In this document: piece after piece, positions 35,687-46,930 of the stretch | How positions within the stretch are numbered: position 1 is the first letter of the stretch | Layout: each line of letters begins with the position of its first letter | Translations under genes and position numbers: made by a program | NCBI GenBank assembly: GCA_902519375.1 | Contig: CABYJS010000005.1 | Span: forward strand, 1-46,930 | DNA: 46,930 bases | Reading direction: 5' to 3' | Origin: an uncultured Pelagibacteraceae bacterium | GTDB taxonomy: Bacteria; Pseudomonadota; Alphaproteobacteria; Pelagibacterales; Pelagibacteraceae | The notes under the pieces: generated by a model | What the model was told of the DNA's origin: nothing | The model's database searches: none | The model's input: only the letters and a program-made list of their open reading frames with translations

Positions 35687-36349
35687 TTACTTAACTTTCC
35701 AATCAGTCGGGAAAGTTACGTAGTTTATTTGAATACAACGTCTCTCTTTATTGATCTTTTTCTTTTCCATTCCATGCCAAGTATTTGGTCCACTAGTAAA
35801 TAAATATCCATAATTATGCTTATAGGGGACTGTTTTTACTTTTTCTAATTTTTCATTATAAAAGTCAGTCCCTAAGTTCTCAGACTCATTTACATTATTC
35901 ACAAAAATTAATCCTGACATTAATTTTTCTTTAATATCACAATGAGGCTTTAGCCAGAAACCTTCTCTATCACAAATTACTTCTAATCGAACATATGAAT
36001 TTGATAAATCTTTATTAATCATTCTAGATACTATTTCATAAGTTTCTTTAGATTGAAGTTCATTAATAAATTTTACTAAGTTTGGGAATTTTGCTGCATT
36101 ATCTTTTTTAATAAAACACCTAAATTTAATTGCTTCTCCACCCGAAGCTATTCCCTCTCTAAACTCCGCCGCACCACCATCAATTGCTCTGGTACCGTCA
36201 TAATCGAGATTGTGTTTACTCACATCTGGAATATCAGCTTTAATAATTTCCTCTATGGCATCATCAGTAAGAGCATTATGATATTCATAGTGATCAAATG
36301 GAAATTCATGTTTTTTAGATTGATTTCTAATTGAATTTAAAAATGACAT
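35687..36349 (-). CDS. 2-oxoglutarate/Fe(II)-dependent oxygenase family protein
   Basis: A 220-residue double-stranded beta-helix protein. The iron triad is visible as H-x-D in LKPHCDIKEK and a distal His in NTWHGMEKK, with the 2-oxoglutarate-binding Arg in RRCIQINYV. A Gly-Gly-rich segment AIDGGAAEFREGIASGG lies in the first half. Substrate is unknown. The gene starts at the last base of the ELM1-family gene, so the two are co-transcribed, which may hint at a surface-polysaccharide or small-molecule role. Confidence 0.8.
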   Translation of the reverse strand: MSFLNSIRNQSKKHEFPFDHYEYHNALTDDAIEEIIKADIPDVSKHNLDYDGTRAIDGGAAEFREGIASGGEAIKFRCFIKKDNAAKFPNLVKFINELQSKETYEIVSRMINKDLSNSYVRLEVICDREGFWLKPHCDIKEKLMSGLIFVNNVNESENLGTDFYNEKLEKVKTVPYKHNYGYLFTSGPNTWHGMEKKKINKERRCIQINYVTFPTDWKVK

Positions 36350-37293
36350 TATGAATTAATCTTTTCTTTTATTATTTGAGCTACCCTATTAGTTTCATCT
36401 AGTTTTTGATACCACCAATTTTCTTCTTTTTCACCTAAATTCCTCGTTATATTTAATTCTCTAAATAAATTTCTAAACTTTTTGAATCTTTTATCATTTT
36501 TTTTTGATGTAATATTTGCGACATAAATAGGCTTTCCTGTTAAAGCTGCCTCCGAGATCATTGAACTTGAGTCACAAGTAACAACTATTTTCTCAGATAT
36601 AGATAAAGCAGATAAATATGCTTTTTTATCTACATTATTTATGATTGTATGATTTTCTCCAAAATATTTTGTAGCATAATCAATTGAAGATTTTGGAGTT
36701 CTCATCGAAGGAATTACAACAAGTTGAAAATTATTTTTTTTTAACAATTCATTTAAAATAGAAAAAATATTCTCCATATTATTTAAAGTGTAATCATAAT
36801 ATTTAGTTGGTCCACCCAAAATTAAAGTGCAAATTTTTCTTTCATCTTTTTTTATGAATGAACGTAAATAATCCTTGTTTTTAAATATTTCATTTTCTGT
36901 AAGATAGTGAATAGCTCCCTTAGTGGTAATTACATTTTGACCCTTTAGAGAGTCATGTTCGGGAGCAATTATAAAATCAAAATTATTTAAATCTACTTTT
37001 GGATCTTGTATATGAATATTAAACACTTTTTTTTTTGAAATATTTTTTAAATGAATTGAAGGTATAACACTTTTTCGTCCACATGAAATAATTACATTAA
37101 AATCAGATTGATTAATTTTTTTGTAAACGCTTTGTGAAATTGGAGTAAGTTTTGGTGGAATCATTTTCCAAAAATTATTTGGTTCAACTGTGTGGTGTGT
37201 AAAATCTATATCTAAGGCTTTTGCTAAACCCTCTACTTGACTGATCATGCCATGCATGCCTTGTGTTAATAATATACCTTTTAATTTGTTCAT
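36349..37293 (-). CDS. ELM1 / mitochondrial-fission-like GT-B family protein
   Basis: A 314-residue protein of the ELM1 family, present in alphaproteobacteria and plants and resembling GT-B glycosyltransferases. Landmarks: LLTQGMHGMISQVEGLAKAL near the N-terminus, ISCGRKSVIPSIHLK, VFNIHIQDPKV, DFIIAPEHDSLKG, LGGPTKYYDY, and VTCDSSSMISEAALTGKPIYV in the C-terminal half, which looks like a nucleotide-sugar pocket. The bacterial role is not established. It is divergent from trxB (21-base gap) and coupled to the oxygenase gene. Confidence 0.85.
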   Translation of the reverse strand: MNKLKGILLTQGMHGMISQVEGLAKALDIDFTHHTVEPNNFWKMIPPKLTPISQSVYKKINQSDFNVIISCGRKSVIPSIHLKNISKKKVFNIHIQDPKVDLNNFDFIIAPEHDSLKGQNVITTKGAIHYLTENEIFKNKDYLRSFIKKDERKICTLILGGPTKYYDYTLNNMENIFSILNELLKKNNFQLVVIPSMRTPKSSIDYATKYFGENHTIINNVDKKAYLSALSISEKIVVTCDSSSMISEAALTGKPIYVANITSKKNDKRFKKFRNLFRELNITRNLGEKEENWWYQKLDETNRVAQIIKEKINS

Positions 37294-37314
37294 TAATTAC
37301 TATATAGCTTTCAT

Positions 37315-38262
37315 ATGAGTCAAAATCCAACTAAACACACAAAAGTGTTAATAATTGGATCCGGTCCGGCCGGATACACGGCTGCAGTTTATGCCGCGCG
37401 TGCAATGTTAAATCCAATTTTGGTTTATGGATCTGAGCCTGGAGGACAATTAACAACAACTACTGATGTTGAAAATTATCCAGGATTTGCAGATGTTATT
37501 CAAGGACCTTGGTTAATGGATCAAATGAAAGATCAAGCTAAAGCAGTCGGAACAGAAATGATTGAGGATCATATTCAGTCAGTCAATTTAAAATCTACAC
37601 CATTTGAGGCAGTCGGTGATAATGGCCAAAAATTTACAGCTGATAGTATTATAATTTCAACTGGCGCTCAAGCAAGATGGTTAAATATAAAATCAGAACA
37701 AGAATTTAGAGGTTTTGGTGTATCAGCTTGTGCTACATGTGATGGATTTTTCTTCAAAGAAAAAGAAGTTGCAGTTGTTGGTGGTGGTAACGCAGCAGTA
37801 GAGGAAGCTATGTTTCTTACAAAGTTTGCTTCAAAAGTAAAATTAATCCACAGACGTGACAGTCTAAGGGCAGAAAAAATGCTTCAAAAAAAATTAATGG
37901 AGAACAAAAAAATTGAGATCATCTGGGACACAATTATTGAAGACGTGATAGGTGACAAAGACCCAAAGAATGTTAAAGGCATTAAAGTTAAAAATGTAAA
38001 AACAAATAAAATTGATGAAATAAAAGTTGATGGTTTGTTTGTTGCGATTGGCCATGATCCAGCTACATCATTATTTAAAGACCAATTAAAAATGGATAAT
38101 GAAGGTTACTTAATTACAAAACCTGATTCTACTGAAACTAACATACCGGGTGTTTATGCCGCCGGAGATGTAAAAGATAAAATTTTCAGACAGGCTGTAA
38201 CTGCAGCTGGAATGGGTTGTATGGCAGCATTAGAGGCTGAAAAGCATCTTTCGCATAAATAA
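37315..38262 (+). CDS. trxB: Thioredoxin-disulfide reductase TrxB
   Basis: Reduces thioredoxin with NADPH through FAD. The 315-residue protein has the FAD loop GSGPAGYTAAVYAARA, the redox-active Cys pair in CATCDGFF, the NADPH loop GGGNAAVEEA with HRRDSLRAEK, and the C-terminal FAD segment GVYAAGDVKD. All normal. The next gene starts two bases after its stop. Confidence 0.97.
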   Translation: MSQNPTKHTKVLIIGSGPAGYTAAVYAARAMLNPILVYGSEPGGQLTTTTDVENYPGFADVIQGPWLMDQMKDQAKAVGTEMIEDHIQSVNLKSTPFEAVGDNGQKFTADSIIISTGAQARWLNIKSEQEFRGFGVSACATCDGFFFKEKEVAVVGGGNAAVEEAMFLTKFASKVKLIHRRDSLRAEKMLQKKLMENKKIEIIWDTIIEDVIGDKDPKNVKGIKVKNVKTNKIDEIKVDGLFVAIGHDPATSLFKDQLKMDNEGYLITKPDSTETNIPGVYAAGDVKDKIFRQAVTAAGMGCMAALEAEKHLSHK

Positions 38263-38263
38263 A

Positions 38264-39211
38264 GTGAAAAATAATTTGCACGTTTTTTTAGGAGCAACAG
38301 TAGCTGATGCTGCAGCTAGACCATTACATTGGGTTTATAATCAGAAAAAACTTCTAGGTTATATTAAAGGAAAAAAAGATTTTACTTTCTTAAAAAAAAA
38401 TAAAAGTCCTTTTTACATGATTAAAACTGGCAAAGTTTCTGGCTATAATGAAGTTGGTCAAGTCATGTTCAAAACTTTAGTTGAGGGTCATCGAGATATA
38501 GAAGAAAGATTTAAAAAAAATATTACAAAAAATTTTGGTCCAGGAAGTATTTACTGGAAAAATTTAAATCTAAGAGCAAAATATAGAAAAGTTAAAGACT
38601 GGCGAGGAATAATAAAAGGACCCTGGATCCATCAAAATATCATTGAAACTGTAAGAAATATTAAGTCTAAAAAAAAATTAACTGGAGGTAAAAAGGTAAA
38701 TGAATCTGATGGTTATTGTGCTGCTCTTCCATATTTTTTGTATGGCTATAATTTTAAAGACATAAAAAAGATTATTTCTACAGTAACTGTTTCTAGAATA
38801 AGTCTCAAATATGCTTTGGCAAAATTTTATCTAATAGATTTAGCACTGAAAGGTTGCAAAGATCCTATAAACGAATTTATGAGGAAATTTAAAAAAAATT
38901 CATATTTTAAAAACGTTATTGAAGATGTTAAAAAAGTTAAAAAGTTAAAATCAAAACCTCACTCTCTAGTGGTTAAAAAATTGGGTATGGCTTGTAGCTA
39001 TCCAGGAACATTTAATAGCTCAATTCATTCAATTATTAATTCAACAAATTATAAAGGGGCTATTTTAAAAACTATTAAGGCTGGTGGCTGTAACTGTTCT
39101 AGAGTTAATTTTATTGGAGCTTATTTTGCTGCTTTAAAAGGAGTGGGTACTATCCCAAAGTCTTGGATGAGAAAAACTGATTTAGCTAAAAAAATATTAG
39201 ATCAAAAATAA
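38264..39211 (+). CDS. ADP-ribosylglycohydrolase-like protein with altered metal site
   Basis: A 315-residue protein that follows the ADP-ribosylglycohydrolase (DraG/ARH) layout: N-terminal GATVADAAARPLHWVYN, a helical middle, and a C-terminal AGGCNCSRVNFIGAYFAAL followed by GTIPKSW. The family motif at the last site is G-G-D-T-D-T, in which the two Asp bind the metal pair; here both are Cys (about residues 276 and 278). It may use a different chemistry or only bind ligand; similar Cys forms occur in the distant J1-crystallin-like branch (inference). Start is a GTG two bases after trxB, so the genes are coupled. Confidence 0.78.
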   Translation: MKNNLHVFLGATVADAAARPLHWVYNQKKLLGYIKGKKDFTFLKKNKSPFYMIKTGKVSGYNEVGQVMFKTLVEGHRDIEERFKKNITKNFGPGSIYWKNLNLRAKYRKVKDWRGIIKGPWIHQNIIETVRNIKSKKKLTGGKKVNESDGYCAALPYFLYGYNFKDIKKIISTVTVSRISLKYALAKFYLIDLALKGCKDPINEFMRKFKKNSYFKNVIEDVKKVKKLKSKPHSLVVKKLGMACSYPGTFNSSIHSIINSTNYKGAILKTIKAGGCNCSRVNFIGAYFAALKGVGTIPKSWMRKTDLAKKILDQK

Positions 39212-39217
39212 AATCAT

Positions 39218-40417
<1,200 letters not shown>

Positions 40418-40441
40418 TTATATCAATTAGTTTTATAGATA

Positions 40442-42613
40442 ATGCAGAATACATATCAAGATTTAATTACAGAAATTCAGAATAAAAATCCTGAGATAAG
40501 CCCTAAACTAGAAGGTGGCAAAAAGTTTCAAATGAAAACTGATTTTAAGCCAGCAGGCGATCAACCTGAGGCTATAAAACAATTGGTAAATGGTGCCAAC
40601 AAAGATCAACTAAGTCAAGTTCTTCTAGGAGTAACTGGATCTGGTAAAACTTTTACAATGGCAAAAGTCATAGAAAAAACTAACAGACCTGCCTTAATAC
40701 TGGCTCCAAATAAAACTCTTGCAGCTCAACTCTATGGTGAAATGAAATCTTTTTTTCCTGATAATGCTGTTGAGTATTTTGTCTCTTACTACGATTATTA
40801 TACACCTGAGGCCTACGTTCCACGTTCAGACACTTATATTGAAAAGGAAGCATCAATCAATGAGCAGATAGATCGAATGCGCCACTCAGCGACAAGATCT
40901 TTGCTAGAAAGAGACGATGTTGTCATCGTTTCAAGTGTTTCATGTATTTACGGATTAGGTTCAGTTGAAGCCTACAGTAAAATGACCTTAAGTTTGAAAA
41001 CAGGTTATGATTATAATAGAGAACAACTAATTAAATCATTAGTTGCTCTTCAATATAAACGAAATGATCAAAATTTTTACAGAGGTACATTTAGAGCACG
41101 AGGTGAGTATTTGGAAATTTTTCCATCTCACTTAGAGGATCGTGCCTGGAGATTAAGTTTATTTGGAGATAAACTGGAAAAAATTGAGGAATTTGATCCA
41201 CTTACAGGTGATTTGGTAAATGAATTAAGTGTGATTAAAGTTTATGCAAATAGCCATTACATAACTCCTAAGCCAACTATTGAGCAAGCAATTATTAAAA
41301 TCAAAAGAGAATTAGAGGTGACCTTAAAGAAGTTTAAAGATCAAAATAAATTACTTGAAGCCCAAAGATTAGAAGAAAGAACTAAATTTGATTTAGAAAT
41401 GATTGAGGCAACAGGTTCTTGTGCTGGAATTGAAAATTATTCTAGATTTTTATCTGGAAGAAAACCTGGGGAACCACCCCCTACTCTTTTTGAATATTTT
41501 CCTGATAATACTCTAATTTTTGTTGATGAATGTCATGTAACTGTTCCACAATTAAATGGGATGTATAAAGGTGACCGATCGAGAAAAAGTAATCTCGCAG
41601 AATATGGTTTTAGATTGCCTTCTTGTATGGATAACCGACCACTAAAATTTGAAGAATGGGATGCTATGAGAACTCAAACAGTTTTTGTATCTGCTACGCC
41701 TGGACCATGGGAATTAAAACAAGTTAAAAATAAATTCGTGGAACAGGTTATTAGGCCCACTGGTTTAATTGATCCTCCTGTTGAGATAAGGCCTGCAAAA
41801 AATCAAGTGGATGATTTAATGCATGAGTGTAAAAAAGTTGTTGATAATAATTACAGAGTACTTGTAACCACATTAACAAAAAAGATGGCTGAAGATTTGA
41901 CTGAGTACCTTCATGAAAATGGTGTCAAAGTTAGGTATATGCATTCTGATATCGATACTCTTGAAAGAATAGAAATTATGAGAGATTTAAGATTAGGAGT
42001 GTTTGATGTCTTGGTAGGTATTAATCTTTTAAGAGAAGGTTTAGATATACCTGAATGTGCTTTAGTTGGAATTTTAGACGCTGATAAAGAGGGATTTTTA
42101 AGATCTGAAACTTCGTTAATTCAAACTATTGGAAGAGCAGCAAGAAATTTAGATGGAAAAGTAATTCTTTATGCTGACAAAGAAACTAAAAGTATCAAAA
42201 ATGCAATTAAAGAAACTGATAGAAGAAGATCGATCCAAGTAGCTTACAATAAAAAACATAAAATTAGTGCATCAAGTATAAAAAAAGAAATTGGAGATGT
42301 TTTAGAGAGTGTTTATGAAAAAGATTATGTCAAAGTTGGTACTGATGAAAATATTGGTGGGAATCTCAAAAAACATTTAAAAGCTCTTAATAAAAAAATG
42401 AAAGATGCTGCAACCAATCTTGAATTTGAGGAAGCAGCTAAAATAAGAGACGAAATTAGAAAACTTGAGGCATCAGAGTTAGAAATCATTTTAAACCCTA
42501 AAGTAAAACAATATAGTGCAAATAATAAAATTTATCCTAAGGGTAGATCAACTATGGGTTTGCCAGGAACAAGAGCTCAAAAAGGTAAAAAAAAATGGAA
42601 GCAAATAAGATAA
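40442..42613 (+). CDS. uvrB: Excinuclease ABC subunit B, UvrB
   Basis: The damage-verifying helicase-like subunit of nucleotide excision repair. The 723-residue protein has the Walker [13 protein letters not shown] at about residue 65, the beta-hairpin region [23 protein letters not shown] (Walker B), [10 protein letters not shown], the C-terminal helicase motif QTIGRAARN and a UVR motif ([15 protein letters not shown]) that contacts UvrC. It is complete with a conserved basic tail. The SDR gene begins 19 bases before its stop, and uvrC is two genes downstream. Confidence 0.98.
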   Translation: MQNTYQDLITEIQNKNPEISPKLEGGKKFQMKTDFKPAGDQPEAIKQLVNGANKDQLSQVLLGVTGSGKTFTMAKVIEKTNRPALILAPNKTLAAQLYGEMKSFFPDNAVEYFVSYYDYYTPEAYVPRSDTYIEKEASINEQIDRMRHSATRSLLERDDVVIVSSVSCIYGLGSVEAYSKMTLSLKTGYDYNREQLIKSLVALQYKRNDQNFYRGTFRARGEYLEIFPSHLEDRAWRLSLFGDKLEKIEEFDPLTGDLVNELSVIKVYANSHYITPKPTIEQAIIKIKRELEVTLKKFKDQNKLLEAQRLEERTKFDLEMIEATGSCAGIENYSRFLSGRKPGEPPPTLFEYFPDNTLIFVDECHVTVPQLNGMYKGDRSRKSNLAEYGFRLPSCMDNRPLKFEEWDAMRTQTVFVSATPGPWELKQVKNKFVEQVIRPTGLIDPPVEIRPAKNQVDDLMHECKKVVDNNYRVLVTTLTKKMAEDLTEYLHENGVKVRYMHSDIDTLERIEIMRDLRLGVFDVLVGINLLREGLDIPECALVGILDADKEGFLRSETSLIQTIGRAARNLDGKVILYADKETKSIKNAIKETDRRRSIQVAYNKKHKISASSIKKEIGDVLESVYEKDYVKVGTDENIGGNLKKHLKALNKKMKDAATNLEFEEAAKIRDEIRKLEASELEIILNPKVKQYSANNKIYPKGRSTMGLPGTRAQKGKKKWKQIR

Positions 42614-43350
42614 TCATTACTGGAGCTGCTACAAGAATAGGAGCAGCAATAGCCAAATCACTTTCTGGCCCAGATGTTGAAATTGTAATTCATTATAATA
42701 GCTCTAAAAAGAAAGCTGAAAAACTTAAAAGAGAATTAATCAAAAATCATACAAAAGTTTTCCTTATTAAAGGTGACCTCTCAAAAGAAAAAGATTTAAA
42801 CAAAATTATAAAGTTTTCAAAATCAAAGCTAAGGTATTTTGATTGTCTGATTAATAATGCATCATTATTTGAAAATGATAATTTAAGAAATTTTACATCT
42901 AAAAGTTGGGCTAAGCACCTCGAAGTTAATTTAAAAGCTCCAGCTTATTTAACAAAAGAATTTGCAAAAAATACAAATGGTAAAAACAATAATATTATCA
43001 ATATAATTGACCAAAGAGTTTTTAAATTAACTCCTTTTTTCTTTTCATATACTATAAGTAAAACTGGTCTTTATACTTTAACCAAAACTAGTGCCATGAG
43101 TTTGGCCCCTAACATAAGAGTTAATGGAATAGCTCCAGGACCAACCATAAAAAATAAAAGACAAACTGATAATCATTTCAAAAAACAATATTTAGCAACT
43201 CCTTTGAAACAACAAGTGAATGTTATGGAGATTTGTAATGCTGTTGACTTTTTTATAAAAAACAGTTCTATTACTGGGCAAATTTTAGCAATAGATAGTG
43301 GGCAAAATTTGAATTGGCAAACACCTGATATAATGAGGGGAAAGGAATGA
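42595..43350 (+). CDS. Pteridine-reductase-like short-chain dehydrogenase (FolM-type)
   Basis: A 251-residue SDR. The cofactor loop is [12 protein letters not shown], with Arg after the glycines as in NADPH-using pteridine reductases; LINNASLF is the NNAG-like motif. The catalytic region has Asp then, 13 residues on, Tyr and then Lys (IIDQ ... SYTISK), the Asp-Tyr-Lys spacing of PTR1/FolM rather than the Ser-Tyr-Lys of ordinary SDRs. It overlaps folB by four bases, which supports a folate or tetrahydromonapterin role. FolM-type enzymes can stand in for dihydrofolate reductase; whether that holds here is inference. Confidence 0.8.
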   Translation: MEANKIIITGAATRIGAAIAKSLSGPDVEIVIHYNSSKKKAEKLKRELIKNHTKVFLIKGDLSKEKDLNKIIKFSKSKLRYFDCLINNASLFENDNLRNFTSKSWAKHLEVNLKAPAYLTKEFAKNTNGKNNNIINIIDQRVFKLTPFFFSYTISKTGLYTLTKTSAMSLAPNIRVNGIAPGPTIKNKRQTDNHFKKQYLATPLKQQVNVMEICNAVDFFIKNSSITGQILAIDSGQNLNWQTPDIMRGKE

Positions 43351-43772
43351 AAAAAAATAACTTTAAAATTATCAAAATAGATAAAAATAAGAGCTTATTT
43401 AACTACGAAAAAAAAATTCTTATTAATGAATTAATTTTGGAATTAAAGCTTGGTTATTATGATTTCGAAAAAGAAAAACCTCAAAAAGTCAAATTTAGCC
43501 TTGAGATTGATTATGAGGATAAAAAACCAACAAATGACAAAGATATCAAATCTATCGTGAATTATAGTACAGTTGTAAAATTAATTTCTAAGCTGGTAAA
43601 AAAGAAACACTACAATTTTTTGGAGACTCTTGCTGAAGCCGTATTTGATGAGCTATTCAAAGATAAAAGAATAGGTAAAATAATGCTAAAAATTGAAAAA
43701 TTAGAAATTTTAAAAGAGTGTTCATCTGTTGGTATTCAAATTACCAAAAAAAGAAGTTATGAAAAGTTCTGA
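43347..43772 (+). CDS. folB: Dihydroneopterin aldolase FolB
   Basis: Converts dihydroneopterin to the hydroxymethyl-pterin used in folate synthesis. The 141-residue protein has about 25 extra N-terminal residues, then the FolB fold: [20 protein letters not shown] (active-site region with Gly-Tyr-Tyr), a [10 protein letters not shown] segment with the conserved Y-x-x-V-x-x-x-I pattern, and [14 protein letters not shown] with the catalytic-site Glu. It overlaps both neighbours, the SDR (4 bases) and uvrC (14 bases). Confidence 0.88.
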   Translation: MKKNNFKIIKIDKNKSLFNYEKKILINELILELKLGYYDFEKEKPQKVKFSLEIDYEDKKPTNDKDIKSIVNYSTVVKLISKLVKKKHYNFLETLAEAVFDELFKDKRIGKIMLKIEKLEILKECSSVGIQITKKRSYEKF

Positions 43773-45594
43773 GCTAGGAAAAGAAGTAATTAAAAAAGAA
43801 CTACTATTAATTCCTAAAAGCCCTGGTGTATACAGAATGCTCAATCATAAAGATGATATTCTTTACGTAGGAAAAGCAAAAAATCTTCCTAATAGATTAA
43901 AGAGTTATGTTTCTGAAAAAAATCATATAATCCGAACTGAAAGGATGTTATCTCAAACATTTAAACTAGAGATCACAACTACTGCTAATGAAAGTGAAGC
44001 TCTACTGTTAGAAGCAAACTTAATTAAAAAATATAAACCAAAATTTAATATTTTACTCAAAGACGATAAATCTTTCCCTTTCATATTTATTGGTGAAAAA
44101 GATCAATGGCCACGAGTTACTAAACATAGAGGCAAAAAAGATAAAGAAGGATTTTATTTTGGTCCGTTTGCATCAGCAGGTACTGCAAACTGGACTATTA
44201 AAATGCTTCAAAAAATATTTCAATTAAGAGTTTGTGATGATGGCACTTTCAAGAATAGAAAAAGACCTTGCATACTTTATCAAATTAAAAGATGTTCGGG
44301 TCCTTGTGTTGGCTATATAGAGAAAAATGATTACAAAAAATCAGTAGAGCAGGCAGTTCAATTTGTATCAGGTAAATCTAGAGATATTCAAAAAAACTTA
44401 TCTAAAGAAATGGAAGCTGCAAGTGAACAGCTAGATTTTGAAAAAGCTTCAGTTTTCAGAGACAGGATTAAATCTCTAAATATAATTCAATCTTCACAAA
44501 GAATTAATGAAGCAAACTTAGTTGATGCTGATGTAATCGCTGCATATAAAGAATCTGGCAAAACATGTATTCAAGTTTTTTTTTATAGATCTAAACAAAA
44601 CTGGGGAAATCAAGCCTATTTTCCAAAACACGACCCTGATCAAAATATTTCTGAAATTATGTCTTCATTTTTAATGCAGTTTTATGAAAATAAAAGTGTT
44701 CCTAAGCTAATAATAATTAATACTGATATTGAAGAGAAGAGATTAATAGAGGAAACTTTAAGTAAAAAAGAAAATAATACAATTTCTATCAATGCAGCAA
44801 AAAAAGGAACTAAAGCAAAAGTCATTGCTATGGCTGAAAAGAATGCCAAAGAGTCTTTGAATAGAAAACTTTATGAAACAAATAATAATAAAAGTTTATT
44901 TGAGGATGTTGCTAAAAAATTTGACTTAAAAAACGCTATAAATTTAGTTGAAGTTTATGATAATAGCCACATACAAGGAACAAATAGTGTTGGTGCAATG
45001 ATAGCATTTGGCAATGAAGGTTTTATCAAAAAAAGATATAGAAAATTTGATATTAAAACCAAGGGATCTGAACAAGATGATTTTGCAATGTTAAAAGAAG
45101 TTTTATCAAGAAGGTTTAAAAGAGCTATACTTGAAAAGGGAAATTATTTGTCACTACCTGATTTGATATTAATTGATGGTGGAAAAGGACAATATTCCTC
45201 GGCAAAAGAGGTTTTAAATCAATTAGGATTACATGATTTACCGATGATTGCTATTGCTAAAGGTAAGATGAGAAATAGTGGTGATGAAACATTCTTTTAT
45301 AATGGAAAATCTTTTAAATTTGAAAAAAATGACCCTACCCTATTTTTTATGCAACGACTTAGAGATGAAGCTCATCGATTTGCAATTACTTCTCACAGAG
45401 CTAAAAGAGCTAAAGGTATGAAAAAATCACTTTTAGACCAGATTGATGGTATTGGAGCTATTAGAAAAAGATCACTATTGAACCATTTTGGCTCTGCTAG
45501 GGCAGTAGAGTCCGCTAGTCTTGATGAAATTAAATCTGTTGAAGGTGTTGAAGTAAAAGTTGCAAAAAAGATATATAACTTTTTTCACGAATAA
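43759..45594 (+). CDS. uvrC: Excinuclease ABC subunit C, UvrC
   Basis: Makes both incisions in nucleotide excision repair. Domains in order: GIY-YIG nuclease ([20 protein letters not shown], with its Y-V-G-K-A-K core), the Cys-rich middle ([18 protein letters not shown]), a UVR motif ([16 protein letters not shown]), the RNase H-like endonuclease domain ([18 protein letters not shown], then [10 protein letters not shown]) and two C-terminal helix-hairpin-helix units ([24 protein letters not shown]). An upstream ATG at 43729 is in frame, but the ATG at 43759 has a better ribosome site (AAGAAG) and gives about 611 residues, so I use it. Confidence 0.96.
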   Translation: MKSSELGKEVIKKELLLIPKSPGVYRMLNHKDDILYVGKAKNLPNRLKSYVSEKNHIIRTERMLSQTFKLEITTTANESEALLLEANLIKKYKPKFNILLKDDKSFPFIFIGEKDQWPRVTKHRGKKDKEGFYFGPFASAGTANWTIKMLQKIFQLRVCDDGTFKNRKRPCILYQIKRCSGPCVGYIEKNDYKKSVEQAVQFVSGKSRDIQKNLSKEMEAASEQLDFEKASVFRDRIKSLNIIQSSQRINEANLVDADVIAAYKESGKTCIQVFFYRSKQNWGNQAYFPKHDPDQNISEIMSSFLMQFYENKSVPKLIIINTDIEEKRLIEETLSKKENNTISINAAKKGTKAKVIAMAEKNAKESLNRKLYETNNNKSLFEDVAKKFDLKNAINLVEVYDNSHIQGTNSVGAMIAFGNEGFIKKRYRKFDIKTKGSEQDDFAMLKEVLSRRFKRAILEKGNYLSLPDLILIDGGKGQYSSAKEVLNQLGLHDLPMIAIAKGKMRNSGDETFFYNGKSFKFEKNDPTLFFMQRLRDEAHRFAITSHRAKRAKGMKKSLLDQIDGIGAIRKRSLLNHFGSARAVESASLDEIKSVEGVEVKVAKKIYNFFHE

Positions 45595-45602
45595 ATATTT
45601 GC

Positions 45603-46187
45603 ATGCTCAGAAAAATACCAAACATATTAACTATAGGTCGAATACTAATTGTTCCATTTTTTGTATTAGCTTTTTACTTACCAGGTTTTTATGGAGATTT
45701 GACTGCTTTAATTTTATTCATTGTTGCTTCATTTACCGATTTTTTAGATGGAATGTTGGCAAGATTTTTAGGTGAGGAGTCTAAACTTGGCGAACTATTA
45801 GATCCTATTGCAGATAAAATCATTGTTGCTACAGCTTTAATTCTTTTGGTCATGGATGGTACTATCCGTAATTATGAAGTTATTGCAGCGATAATAATAT
45901 TAACAAGAGAAATTTTAATTTCTGGTTTAAGAGAATTTTTAGCAGAAGGTAAGATAAAACTTCCCGTATCTAGTCTTGCAAAATTAAAAACTGTTCTTCA
46001 AATGGTATCAATAGCTCTTTTACTATCAGGTGAAACTGGCAATAAAATTTTAAATTTTCAAGATTATAATGCTCAAACTATAGGCATAATCTTCTTGTGG
46101 CTTTCGGCTGCTCTTACACTTTTCACAGGATATGATTATATGCGTAAAGGAATTGATCACGCAATATCAGAGGACAATAAAGATTAA
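45603..46187 (+). CDS. pgsA: CDP-diacylglycerol--glycerol-3-phosphate 3-phosphatidyltransferase PgsA
   Basis: Makes phosphatidylglycerol phosphate in the inner membrane. The 194-residue protein has several membrane helices and the CDP-alcohol phosphatidyltransferase signature D-G-x2-A-R-x8-G-x3-D-x3-D, seen as FLDGMLARFLGEESK then GELLDPIADK. The N-terminal NILTIGRILIVP is typical of PgsA. It follows uvrC by eight bases, as in many bacteria, and its end overlaps the converging ilvE by four bases. Confidence 0.95.
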   Translation: MLRKIPNILTIGRILIVPFFVLAFYLPGFYGDLTALILFIVASFTDFLDGMLARFLGEESKLGELLDPIADKIIVATALILLVMDGTIRNYEVIAAIIILTREILISGLREFLAEGKIKLPVSSLAKLKTVLQMVSIALLLSGETGNKILNFQDYNAQTIGIIFLWLSAALTLFTGYDYMRKGIDHAISEDNKD

Positions 46188-46930
46188 GCCGCTTTTTTCT
46201 TTTTTACTAATGCCAAATAACTTTCATTTAAATCGATTATCAACTCACAGACTTTAAATTTATTTTCTCCAACACATGAAACTGGAGTTACTTCAGCTGC
46301 AGTTCCAGTTAAAAAACATCCAACAAAATTTTTTAATTCATCTGGTTTTATTTTTCTCTCATGTACTTTAATGTTTTTTGATTTTGCAATCTGAATAACT
46401 GTTCTTCTAGTAATTCCATCTAAAAAGGAGTCTGGTATTGGTGTATGAAGCTCTCCATTTTTATCTTTGAAAAAAATATTTGCTCCTGTCGCTTCAGCAA
46501 CATTATCCTCGTGGTCCAACATTAATGAGTCTGTAAAACCTTGTTTTTCTGCCTCATGTTTTGAAAGTGTGCAAATCATATATAACCCAGAAGCTTTTGT
46601 GTCCCAAGGAATAGTATTAGGAGCAGGTCTTCGCCAATTTGAAATATTTAGTTTAATTCCTTCTATCTTTAACTTAGGGTCAAAGTATGAACCCCATTCC
46701 CAAGTTGCTATTGCTACATGAATTTTTGTTTGTTGGGCAGAAATAGCCATCATCTCACTTCCTCTCCAAATCACTGGTCTAACGTATCCATTATCAACTT
46801 TCTGAGTGGAAATTATTTTGTTACTCGCAGCATTAATCTCATCTTCACTATAAGGTATTTCTATACCCATTCTCTTAGCAGAATAAAATAACCTTGAGGT
46901 ATGTTCCTCTAGTTTAAATATAGACCCATC
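46184..46930 (-). CDS. ilvE: Branched-chain amino acid aminotransferase (5' end outside window)
   Basis: The coding frame continues to the right edge; visible codons 5' of an internal ATG at 46870 read DGSIFKLEEHTSRLFYSAKR, so the gene is truncated by the window and the ATG is not the start. It is a fold type IV PLP enzyme: VIWRGSEMM, the Schiff-base lysine in WDTKASGLYM, EATGANIFFK (cofactor and substrate site), LDGITRRTVI, and the C-terminal LTGTAAEVTPV. It catalyses the last step of Val, Leu and Ile synthesis. About 249 residues are present. Confidence 0.94.
   Translation of the reverse strand, partial: DGSIFKLEEHTSRLFYSAKRMGIEIPYSEDEINAASNKIISTQKVDNGYVRPVIWRGSEMMAISAQQTKIHVAIATWEWGSYFDPKLKIEGIKLNISNWRRPAPNTIPWDTKASGLYMICTLSKHEAEKQGFTDSLMLDHEDNVAEATGANIFFKDKNGELHTPIPDSFLDGITRRTVIQIAKSKNIKVHERKIKPDELKNFVGCFLTGTAAEVTPVSCVGENKFKVCELIIDLNESYLALVKKKKAA

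Overview
The window is a very AT-rich, tightly packed stretch of an alphaproteobacterial chromosome. Genes are small, many overlap by a few bases, and intergenic gaps are short. The gene content (a dcw cell-wall cluster, an alphaproteobacterial-type RNase P RNA, an ELM1-family protein, a yqeY-dnaG-rpoD block) and base composition fit the SAR11 group (Pelagibacterales). That assignment is inferred from sequence character, not from a database search.

Layout. 1-14868 (minus strand) is a long division and cell-wall operon: mraZ, ftsZ, rsmH, ftsL, ftsI, a fused murE-murF, mraY, murD, ftsW, murG, murC, murB and the start of ddl. A clear sigma-70 promoter with three TGGGN boxes (a MraZ operator) lies upstream of mraZ. 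15032-15384 is rnpB. 15429-17617 holds an AmpD-like amidase and, divergent from it, mlaA and mlaC. A tRNA with a CAU anticodon follows at 17624-17700.

17661-26494 is a genomic island built from two tandem elements that share the same ends. The 5' half of the CAU tRNA (40 bp) occurs three times: inside the intact tRNA, at 20032-20071 and at 26455-26494. Each element also has a paired GTTGGTAA motif at both ends, and all four motifs lie exactly 94 bp from the nearest tRNA-derived repeat. Element A (about 2.4 kb) carries a compact restriction-modification module: a small unknown protein, an HNH endonuclease and a C5-cytosine methyltransferase. Element B (about 6.4 kb) carries eight co-directional, mostly overlapping genes: a ribbon-helix-helix-like protein, a PD-(D/E)XK nuclease with two Cys pairs, two small unknowns, a DUF2130-type coiled-coil/nuclease protein, a 60-residue protein, a DUF4116-like protein and a MORN-repeat protein. 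Neither element encodes a recognisable integrase, so they look like non-autonomous elements or satellites mobilised in trans. A structured non-coding region and three 19-bp repeats precede the right end.

26552 onward returns to core chromosome: an unusual tRNA-Val(GAC), then rpoD, dnaG and yqeY (minus strand); carA-carB (plus); a small membrane protein; a 2OG-Fe(II) oxygenase and an ELM1-family protein (minus); trxB and an ADP-ribosylglycohydrolase-like gene (plus); a class I aminotransferase (minus); uvrB, a pteridine-reductase-like SDR, folB, uvrC and pgsA (plus); and a truncated ilvE (minus) at the right edge.

The points most worth a second look are the tandem island architecture and its eight-gene cargo, the tRNA-Val without canonical elbow bases, a primase lacking three of four zinc ligands, and ftsZ placed directly after mraZ.
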